The notes under the pieces are model-generated. The model saw nothing but the letters and a program-made list of their open reading frames with translations, was not told the origin of the DNA and did no database searches. A program made the translations under genes and the position numbers. Below, piece by piece: positions 1 through 5,019 of a stretch of DNA of 9,760 nucleotides (positions are counted from its first letter, which is position 1; the number at the start of each line of letters is the position of its first letter). This DNA comes from Planctomycetota bacterium. Lineage in GTDB: Bacteria > Planctomycetota > PLA2 > JAEUHO01. The stretch lies in the NCBI GenBank assembly GCA_026647295.1, contig JAPKHB010000121.1, forward strand, positions 1-9,760, read 5' to 3'.

Positions 1-134
1 ACCGACTTCGTGCGTCGCAACACGGCCGTTACCGCGACGCTTGAGGATGGCGCCAGGCGCGTTGAGCGACCCACATACCCCGAGGAAGCGCCTCGAGCTC
101 TCGCTGGCGGTGTGAGCGGCGCGGGCCGGGGCGG
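1..134. other. Left edge, no assignable gene
   Basis: The first 134 bases precede (on the plus strand) the stop codon of the minus-strand ferritin-like gene. Several frames are open but none gives a recognisable protein. One plus frame ends with TGA at 113-115 and another runs on into the ferritin-like gene; neither shows the strong G/C preference at third positions seen in the real genes. The first 60 bases are about 68 % G+C, somewhat below the rest. This may be the 3' flank of the ferritin-like gene or the tail of a gene cut by the window edge. Confidence 0.4.
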
Positions 135-632
135 TCAGACCTCGACGGTGCGCCCGCGCTCGTCCAGCGCGAGCCGCATCGGACGCAGCACCTCGATCTG
201 GCGCTTGAGGATGTCGGCGTGGAAGCGGCCCTCGCTGGCCAGGACTTCGAGGAAGATGCGCGCCTCGCGGTTGGGCATCTTGTGGCGCAGCTTGTCGTAG
301 TAGTAGGCGGCGTACTCCTCGAAGCGGATGGCCGCGTACAGGGCCTGGATCAGCGACTCCTTGTCGTTGATGCCCGTCACGTCCACCGCGCCGAAGATCC
401 CGGCGGCCGCGGCCTCGGCCACGCTGGACTCGCCGGTGCCGAACAGGGCGCGGCGGTGGGCGCGCAGCGTCTTGCGGTGGTCCTTCTCGTCCTTCTTGAG
501 TTGGGCGAGGCGGGCCTGGAGTTGCGGCACCTCGACGCGCCGGGCGAGGCGGTCGTACATCCGCAGGGCGAGGGTCTCGCAGTGGATGCCCGCGTCCAGG
601 ATCTCGATCGGCTTGAGGTTGGTCGGCAGCAT
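135..632 (-). CDS. Ferritin-like (rubrerythrin-type) four-helix protein
   Basis: A 165-residue protein with the layout of a ferritin-like diiron four-helix bundle. Helix 1 carries E19 followed seven residues later by Y26; helix 2 carries E49-K-D-H52 (ExxH); helix 3 repeats the pattern with E105 and Y112; helix 4 carries E134-G-R-F-H138. Members of this fold bind two metals and act in peroxide or iron handling in the cytoplasm. There is no signal peptide, and no rubredoxin-type CxxC domain, so it is not a classical rubrerythrin. In helix 4 the usual ExxH glutamate (H-3) is glycine and the glutamate sits at H-4, so metal binding may differ. The ATG at 632 was chosen because AGGAG (640-644 on the minus strand) lies seven bases upstream; longer versions would run through non-coding, low-complexity sequence. 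A perfect 8-bp hairpin abuts the Shine-Dalgarno. The nearest upstream gene is thioredoxin, 491 bases away on the same strand. The fold is fairly certain, the function is not. Confidence 0.85.
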   Translation of the reverse strand: MLPTNLKPIEILDAGIHCETLALRMYDRLARRVEVPQLQARLAQLKKDEKDHRKTLRAHRRALFGTGESSVAEAAAAGIFGAVDVTGINDKESLIQALYAAIRFEEYAAYYYDKLRHKMPNREARIFLEVLASEGRFHADILKRQIEVLRPMRLALDERGRTVEV

Positions 633-644
633 GTCCCGGCTCCT

Positions 645-669
645 GCCCGCGGCCCGCGAGCCCGCGGGC
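645..669 (-). promoter_or_regulatory. Hairpin abutting the ferritin-like gene RBS
   Basis: GCCCGCGG at 645-652 and CCGCGGGC at 662-669 form a perfect 8-bp stem with a 9-base loop. The stem ends directly at the AGGAG Shine-Dalgarno (640-644, minus strand) of the ferritin-like gene, so it would sit in the mRNA leader. It could stabilise the leader or tune ribosome access. In sequence this rich in G and C, chance dyads are common, so a role is not proven. Confidence 0.35.
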
Positions 670-790
670 CCCCGATCCGCTCCTCGGTCCCGCCCCGGCC
701 TGGGGGGGTGTCGCCCCGCGCCGGGGCCCGGCTCCTTGCGAAACCGCGCGCGCCCGGACGGCACCGGCGCCCCGGCGCCGATCGCGCTCG

Positions 791-796
791 AATGTA
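791..796 (-). promoter_or_regulatory. Possible -10 box for the ferritin-like gene
   Basis: Read on the minus strand, 796-791 is TACATT, four of six matches to TATAAT and a fit to TANNNT. It is the most promoter-like A/T cluster between the two minus-strand genes. No good -35 hexamer lies at 16-18 bases. It would give a leader of about 150 nt. Confidence 0.25.
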
Positions 797-1097
797 GGGG
801 CCGGGTCCGACAGGATCCGCACGGGGCGAAACCTCTGGCGGCCTTGGCGCGAGGAGGTGGCAGCCCCTGGGCTCCGCCCCGGGCCGGGTCGGACGGCGGC
901 CCGGTCGCCCTCCGGTCGCGAGCGGACATGCGGTCTCTACGCTCGACGGTCCGTGGCGGAGCCCGGGGCCCCGGCGGCCCGGCCGGGCCTTTCCGCCGCA
1001 TGACCCCGGCGGGGGTCCCGGCCCCGGACGGGGCCCGGGGCCCTCGGTTCGGTCGCCTTCCGGGGGCCGCCGGAGCACCCCGGCCCCCGGCCCGGGA

Positions 1098-1116
1098 GCC
1101 GGCGCGAAAGGCCGGC
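1098..1116 (-). terminator. Possible thioredoxin terminator hairpin
   Basis: GCCGGC at 1111-1116 and 1098-1103 flank a 7-base loop, starting seven bases after the thioredoxin stop codon (1124-1126). The stem is only 6 bp, each arm is self-complementary, and there is no T tract after it, so it is at best a weak or non-canonical terminator. Confidence 0.3.
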
Positions 1117-1123
1117 ACGATCG

Positions 1124-1453
1124 CTACGCCAGCACGGCCTCGATGCGCTTCTTCAGGCTCGCCTTGGGCTGCAGGCCCGTGACCTTGTCCACCGCCGCCC
1201 CGTTGCGGAAGAAGATGATCGTGGGCACGGACATGATCTGGAACTCGCGGGCCACGTCCTGTGCCTTGTCGATGTCCACCGTGCCGACCTTGAGCCGGCC
1301 GTCGTACTCCTTGGCGAGGTCCGCGACGATGGGGGCCAGGGCCCGGCAGGGCCCGCACCACTCGGCGCCGAAGTCCACGAGCACCGGCATCTGGCTCTGC
1401 TTGACCTCGGTGGCGAAGTTCTCATCGGTGAAGGCGGGAAGGTTCGCAGCCAT
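1124..1453 (-). CDS. trxA: Thioredoxin
   Basis: A 109-residue single-domain thioredoxin of normal family length. The active site W32-C33-G34-P35-C36 is intact, the preceding strand holds the usual buried aspartate (D27 in VDFGAEW), and the cis-proline P77 is present in S-V-P-T. It reduces protein disulfides in the cytoplasm using electrons from thioredoxin reductase, which is not in this window; there is no signal peptide. The ATG at 1453 is supported by GGAGA seven bases upstream (minus strand) and matches the usual thioredoxin N-terminus. It is divergent from the plus-strand cluster at 1846 and lies upstream of the ferritin-like gene on the same strand. Pairing with a possible peroxide- or iron-handling protein fits a redox role for both, but a shared operon is doubtful given the 491-base gap. 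Identification is secure. Confidence 0.97.
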   Translation of the reverse strand: MAANLPAFTDENFATEVKQSQMPVLVDFGAEWCGPCRALAPIVADLAKEYDGRLKVGTVDIDKAQDVAREFQIMSVPTIIFFRNGAAVDKVTGLQPKASLKKRIEAVLA

Positions 1454-1500
1454 CGCACTCTCCGGGGACGGGGGCGGGCCGCGGGGAGCGCGTTGCGCCC

Positions 1501-1519
1501 CCCCGGGCCCGGCCCGGGG
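1501..1519 (-). repeat. Inverted repeat in the thioredoxin leader
   Basis: CCCCGGG at 1501-1507 and CCCGGGG at 1513-1519 form a perfect 7-bp stem with a 5-base loop, about 48 bases upstream of the thioredoxin ATG. It could fold in the mRNA leader. Chance is a fair alternative in this GC-rich stretch. Confidence 0.3.
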
Positions 1520-1574
1520 TCAAGCCCTGGGGGAGGCGCGCGAAGGCCCGCCCGATCCCAAGGGCAAGCCGCCG

Positions 1575-1603
1575 AGTGTACGCAAGCCCGCGGGACGGGC
1601 TAA
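1575..1603 (-). promoter_or_regulatory. trxA: Possible thioredoxin promoter
   Basis: Read on the minus strand, TTAGCC (1603-1598) is followed after 17 bases by TACACT (1580-1575). The -10 box matches TATAAT at four of six positions and fits TANNNT; the -35 match is weak (three of six). It would give a leader of roughly 115 nt containing the 1501-1519 hairpin. It is the best candidate in the region but only tentative. Confidence 0.3.
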
Positions 1604-1620
1604 GCATTCGCCCCGCGCCG

Positions 1621-1644
1621 GCGCCCGCGCCCGCGCCCGCGCCG
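1621..1644. repeat. Short tandem repeat GCGCCC
   Basis: Three perfect GCGCCC copies (1621-1638) and a fourth with one change (GCGCCG, 1639-1644). It lies in non-coding sequence between the divergent genes. It is probably a simple low-complexity tract liable to slippage. Confidence 0.7.
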
Positions 1645-1691
1645 CCTTGCGCCCGGTCGCGAGCGCGGCTCCCCGCCCGCCGGGGGCCGCG

Positions 1692-1697
1692 TACAAT
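1692..1697 (+). promoter_or_regulatory. Possible -10 box for the plus-strand cluster
   Basis: TACAAT matches the -10 consensus at five of six positions and is the only such site in the plus direction before the cluster. No -35 hexamer is visible at 16-18 bases. The leader to the GTG at 1846 would be about 140 nt. Confidence 0.3.
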
Positions 1698-1845
1698 CCG
1701 CCGCACATCCCTTCCGTCCTCTTGACCGCCCGCCGGCGCGCCCCGGCCGAGCATCCAGCGCGCCGTACGTCCCGACCCCCGACCCCTTGACGCCGGGTCC
1801 CCCGCCGCGGCGTCGGGGGCCGGAGCGGTCCGCCCGCGGAGCCCC

Positions 1846-2442
1846 GTGCGAGCCCTGATCCTCCTCCTTTCGCTGGCCGTGATCGGCCTGGCGGCCAGCA
1901 TCGTGCTCGAGGCGCACGGCCGCGAGCCCTACGAGCGCCGCGCCGGCCCCCGCTTCGAGGTCGGGCGGCTCATCGCCGACGCGCGTCCGGGCGAACAGGC
2001 CGTCTACCGCGAACAGGGCTCGCTCGAGCTCACCGCCTTCGTCGTGGAGGCCGCGCCCCCGCCCGCCCCCAACGCGGTTCCGCGCAAGGTGATCCGCCGC
2101 GAGTTGCGCGACCGGGCGGGCCAGCCGTTGTCCGGGCGCCTTTCCCACGTCACCTATCCCCACGACCCCTCGTTGCACGGCTGGTTCCCGCTGGAGGCTC
2201 CGGAGGCGCCCGACGCGCTCGACCGGGTCTGGATCGTGCGCGCCATCCGGCCCGACACCGTGCGCCTCGGGGGCAAGGAGCGGCGGTGCTGGCGCGTGGA
2301 CCTCACCGACCCCGCGCTGCCCCCCGACCAGGACACGGTCGTGGCCTGGTTCGACCCGGAGGTCCCGGTGTACGGCCTCCTGCGCTACAAGCGCCTGGGC
2401 GAGACCTGGGACCTCGTCCACGCACAAGGCGGGGGGGCGTGA
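1846..2442 (+). CDS. Membrane-anchored protein of unknown function (copy 1)
   Basis: A 198-residue protein with one N-terminal hydrophobic helix (residues 3-21) and an external or periplasmic remainder. It has no lipobox, and the helix could be an uncleaved anchor or a signal peptide. I do not recognise a named family. Two segments recur in the next gene: a PGE-centred segment at residues 41-70 (xRPGExxxYREQ) and a C-terminal segment at 126-194 that includes AWFDPEVPVYGLLRYKR. The latter resembles the strand ending with a 'W/Y-x-s-x-x-v-P-x-x-G-l-v-k' pattern found in several periplasmic beta-rich proteins. GTG at 1846 was taken as the start: it places the hydrophobic helix at the very N-terminus and GGAG lies four bases before it, a rather short spacing. 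Its TGA overlaps the GTG of the following gene, so the two are probably co-translated. Existence as a gene is well supported by codon bias; role unknown. Confidence 0.8.
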   Translation: MRALILLLSLAVIGLAASIVLEAHGREPYERRAGPRFEVGRLIADARPGEQAVYREQGSLELTAFVVEAAPPPAPNAVPRKVIRRELRDRAGQPLSGRLSHVTYPHDPSLHGWFPLEAPEAPDALDRVWIVRAIRPDTVRLGGKERRCWRVDLTDPALPPDQDTVVAWFDPEVPVYGLLRYKRLGETWDLVHAQGGGA

Positions 2443-3128
2443 GCGTGCGCGCCGCCCCGCGCTCCGCGCCCCCGCCCGCCGCCCGGCGGCGCGTGAGCGA
2501 GCCCTTCCTCCTGCTCGTGCTCTGCCTCATGGTCGCCGTCCTGGGCTACATCCGTTTCGTCGGGATGGGGGGCACGCTCGAGGCCGATGCACCCGAGTTC
2601 TCGTTTCGCAACCCCCTGCTCGCCGCCCAGCCGGGCGAGCGGGTGCTCTTCTACGCCCGCGAGCAGCCCCAGCAGGTGTCCTGCCTCGTGGTCCGGCCCG
2701 AGGGCGTCGTGACGCGCCCGGCCCGGGGCCCCGAACACCTCGGGATCCTGGGCGACCTGCGCCGGGAGCGGCCCTACGTGGCCACCGAGTACAAGGCGCT
2801 CGAGCGGGGCGACCTGGCCTGCGGGCCGTCGAGCGTCCCGGCCCAGGCCGTGCTCTACCCGCTCAACGACCTGGGGATGCCGCAGGGGACCCAGGTCCGG
2901 ATGCACAGCATCCAGCCGCTGCGCGTGCGCTGGCGCGACCGCGAGTTGGTGGTGTACGAGGTCGTGTTCGAACGCTACGGGATGCTGCCGGGAACCTGGC
3001 GCACCTACTTGAGCGAGGACGCGCCGGCGCTCGGCCTGGTCAAGCGCACCGCGCTGCACCCCAACCGCGGCGCCGAGGAGGTCCACTTCCAGGAACTGGT
3101 GGAGGCGGCGGCCGCGGGCGGCCCCTGA
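2439..3128 (+). CDS. Membrane-anchored protein of unknown function (copy 2)
   Basis: A 229-residue protein: a basic, proline- and alanine-rich N-terminus (1-20), one membrane helix (residues 23-41) and an external remainder. It appears to be a diverged relative of the preceding gene: LLAAQPGE...YAREQ at 60-76 aligns with the earlier protein's residues 42-57, and the C-terminal part (150-220, including the APALGLVKR turn at 195-203) aligns with its C-terminus. The central region (about 90-150) is longer and differs. The start was taken as GTG 2439, which shares GTGA with the previous stop; GTG 2445 and GTG 2493 are in-frame alternatives, and the last would begin just before the helix. The Shine-Dalgarno is weak, fitting translational coupling. 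No catalytic motif is seen. The pair may act together at the envelope, but this is inference only. Confidence 0.8.
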   Translation: MSVRAAPRSAPPPAARRRVSEPFLLLVLCLMVAVLGYIRFVGMGGTLEADAPEFSFRNPLLAAQPGERVLFYAREQPQQVSCLVVRPEGVVTRPARGPEHLGILGDLRRERPYVATEYKALERGDLACGPSSVPAQAVLYPLNDLGMPQGTQVRMHSIQPLRVRWRDRELVVYEVVFERYGMLPGTWRTYLSEDAPALGLVKRTALHPNRGAEEVHFQELVEAAAAGGP

Positions 3129-3154
3129 CGCGCCCGGGCCCCCCACGGTACCCT
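3125..3154 (+). promoter_or_regulatory. Possible internal promoter giving a leaderless ligase mRNA
   Basis: CTGACG (3125-3130, four of six to TTGACA) is followed after 18 bases by TACCCT (3149-3154, TANNNT). Only eight bases separate this box from the GTG at 3163, so transcription would start at or very near the start codon. No Shine-Dalgarno precedes that GTG. The -35 box overlaps the stop codon of the previous gene (3126-3128). Confidence 0.4.
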
Positions 3155-3162
3155 CGGCGCCC

Positions 3163-5019
3163 GTGTCCGAACCGCCCCGCACCGTCCCGGCGTACCTGGC
3201 CCGTGCGCTCGAACGCCACGCCGACCGGGTCATGCTGGAGGACCGCGAGGGGACCGTCACCTTCGCCGAGCTGTGCGGCCAGGCGGCGCGCGCGGCCGAG
3301 GGGCTGCGGCGCCTGGGCGTGGCGCCCGGGGACCGGGTCGCCTTCTACGCCGACAACTCCCGGCGCTGGATCCTCACCGACCTGGCGCTGCAGCTCGCCC
3401 GCGCCGTCTCGGTGCCCCGCGGCACCGACACGCCCCTGGAGGAGTACCTGCCGCTCGTCGCCCACGCCGAGGCGCGCCTGGCGTTGGCGCACTCGGCGCG
3501 CCACGCCCGCGCCCTCGCCGAGCGGGCCGCGGAGGTGCCGGGCCTGGACGAGGTGATCTCGATCGACCCGGCGGAGGCCCCGGGCCGCACGCTGGACGAC
3601 CTGATCGCCCTGGGCGCCGGCGCGCCGTCCTTCGCCGAGCAGGCGCGCGCCGTGCGGCCCGACGACCTGGCCACGATCATCTACACCTCGGGCACGACGG
3701 GCCGCCCCAAGGGGGTGATGCTCACGCAGTCCAACTTCGGCCACCAGGTGGCCGTGTGCCCGGGCGTGTTCCGCATCGGCCCCGACGAGCGCTTCCTCTC
3801 CGTGCTGCCCCCCTGGCACATCTTCGAGCGCAGCGTCGAGTACATCGCCCTCACGGCCGGGGCGCGGGTCGTGTACACCGACCGGCGGCGCTTCAAGGAG
3901 GACCTGGCCGCCCGCGCCCCCACCTTCGTCCCCTCGGTCCCGCGGATCTGGGAGACGGTGTACGACGCCGTGCAGCGGGCGGTGGGGGAGGGCTCCACCC
4001 TGCGCCGGGCCGTGTTCCGCGGCGCCTACGCCGCCGCCGCCGTGCGCGCGGACGCCTGGGACCGCGCCCGCGGCCACACCCTGCGCATGCGCCGGCCCCG
4101 CGGGCTCGCCCTGCTCGCCGACGGGATCGTGCGGCTGACCTGCCTCGTCTTGGCGCTGCTGGCCTGGTTGCCCGACCGCCTGGGCCACGCCCTGGTGTTC
4201 CGCAAGATCAAGCGGCTCACCGGCGAGCGGCTGCGCGGGGCGATCTCGGGCGGCGGCCTGATGCCCCGCCACATCGACCGCTTCTTCCGGCGCGTGGGCC
4301 TGCCGGTGCTGGTGGGCTACGGCCTCACGGAGACGAGCCCGGTGGTCAGCGTGCGCCGCGAGGCGCGCAACGTCCTGGGCTCGATCGGCGTGCTCGTGCC
4401 CGAGGTCGAGGTCGAGATCCGCCACCCCGAGACCGGCCGGCGCCTGGGCCCGGGCGAGACGGGCCTCGTGTTCACCCGCGGCCCGCACGTGATGAAGGGC
4501 TACTACAAGGACCCCGAACTGACCGCCCAGGTGCTCGGGCCCGACGGCTGGCTGAACACCGGCGACCTGGGGTGCCTCACCGAGGAGGGCGACCTGTGCT
4601 TCAGGGGCCGCCACAAGGAGACGATCGTGCTGCGCGGCGGGGAGAACGTCGAGCCCGGCCACGTGGAGGAGGCCCTCCGGGTCTCGCCCCTCATCGCACA
4701 GGCGATCGTCGTCGGCCAGGACCGGAAGACCCTGGCCGCGCTCCTCGTCCCCGACGTCGAGGCGCTCGCGCGCCGGCTGGGCCTCGGGCCCGCCGTCGAG
4801 CCGGCGGCGCTGGCCGCCCGGCCCGACGCCCTGGCCCTCCTGCGCCGGGAGGCGCAGGCGCGCACGGCGGGGCTCAAGCCCTACGAGCAGATCCACCGCA
4901 TCGCGCTCCTGCCCGAGGCGCTCGACGTCGCCAACGGCTGCCTGACCCAGACCCTCAAGCCCCGGCGCCACGTCATCGTGGAGCGGTTCCGCGCCCAGAT
5001 CGAGGAGGCCTACCGATGA
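3163..5019 (+). CDS. Long-chain acyl-CoA synthetase (AMP-forming)
   Basis: A 618-residue AMP-dependent synthetase/ligase of the long-chain fatty-acid-CoA ligase group. It should activate a fatty acid with ATP to an acyl-adenylate and then form the CoA thioester. Visible motifs: the P-loop Y174-T-S-G-T-T-G-x-P-K-G184, the adenine-binding G385-Y-G-L-T-E-T391, T466-G-D-L, the hinge region R481-G-R-H-K-E-T487, and the catalytic lysine expected at K599 in LTQTLKPRR. All core motifs are intact and the length is normal. A hydrophobic patch at residues 315-336 suggests membrane association, as in other bacterial long-chain enzymes with an insert here. GTG 3163 is the start: residues after it match the family N-terminus, although there is no Shine-Dalgarno; a TANNNT box eight bases upstream suggests a leaderless transcript. 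It begins 34 bases after the previous gene, and its TGA overlaps the ATG of the M1 peptidase. The chain-length substrate cannot be told from sequence. Confidence 0.93.
   Translation: MSEPPRTVPAYLARALERHADRVMLEDREGTVTFAELCGQAARAAEGLRRLGVAPGDRVAFYADNSRRWILTDLALQLARAVSVPRGTDTPLEEYLPLVAHAEARLALAHSARHARALAERAAEVPGLDEVISIDPAEAPGRTLDDLIALGAGAPSFAEQARAVRPDDLATIIYTSGTTGRPKGVMLTQSNFGHQVAVCPGVFRIGPDERFLSVLPPWHIFERSVEYIALTAGARVVYTDRRRFKEDLAARAPTFVPSVPRIWETVYDAVQRAVGEGSTLRRAVFRGAYAAAAVRADAWDRARGHTLRMRRPRGLALLADGIVRLTCLVLALLAWLPDRLGHALVFRKIKRLTGERLRGAISGGGLMPRHIDRFFRRVGLPVLVGYGLTETSPVVSVRREARNVLGSIGVLVPEVEVEIRHPETGRRLGPGETGLVFTRGPHVMKGYYKDPELTAQVLGPDGWLNTGDLGCLTEEGDLCFRGRHKETIVLRGGENVEPGHVEEALRVSPLIAQAIVVGQDRKTLAALLVPDVEALARRLGLGPAVEPAALAARPDALALLRREAQARTAGLKPYEQIHRIALLPEALDVANGCLTQTLKPRRHVIVERFRAQIEEAYR

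Larger units (their letters stand above)
633..1123. other. Intergenic region between thioredoxin and ferritin-like genes
   Basis: 491 bases without a credible gene. It is rich in GC dyads: 645-669 (8-bp stem), 713-727 (6-bp stem, 3-base loop), 1020-1035 (6-bp stem, 4-base loop) and 1098-1116 just after the thioredoxin stop. The only A/T-containing box of promoter type on the minus strand is TACATT at 791-796, about 160 bases before the ferritin-like ATG, without a matching -35 hexamer. The size of the gap suggests that the ferritin-like gene has its own promoter. Frames open through this region are by-products of the base composition. Confidence 0.6.
1454..1845. other. Divergent intergenic region
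   Basis: 392 bases between the thioredoxin gene (minus) and the plus-strand cluster. It should hold promoters for both directions. Visible items are a 7-bp hairpin at 1501-1519 in the thioredoxin leader, a minus-strand TTAGCC/TACACT pair (1575-1603), a tandem GCGCCC tract (1621-1644) and a plus-strand TACAAT (1692-1697). Two TTGAC motifs (about 1722 and 1787) on the plus strand have no -10 box at proper spacing. Open frames here carry no recognisable protein. Confidence 0.6.

Noticed and set aside
10..300. Plus-strand open frame at the left edge
   Set aside because: It runs into the ferritin-like gene on the other strand and has no recognisable content or codon bias.
633..1361. N-terminal extension of the ferritin-like protein
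   Set aside because: The extension is Gly/Arg/Pro-rich, overlaps thioredoxin in another frame, and the ATG at 632 has a good AGGAG site.
1143..1901. Open frames across thioredoxin and the divergent intergenic region on both strands
   Set aside because: Translations are low-complexity Ala/Arg/Pro/Gly; real neighbours explain the region better.
3040..4971. 643-codon open frame on the minus strand
   Set aside because: It lies entirely antisense to the acyl-CoA synthetase, whose motifs are intact. The product is low-complexity (Arg/Gly/His/Gln-rich) with no recognisable domain; long antisense frames are expected at this GC content.
3273..5015. Long N-terminal extension of the M1 peptidase frame through the ligase gene
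   Set aside because: The extension is arginine/proline-rich nonsense overlapping the ligase; the ATG at 5016 has an excellent ribosome-binding site and starts a signal peptide.
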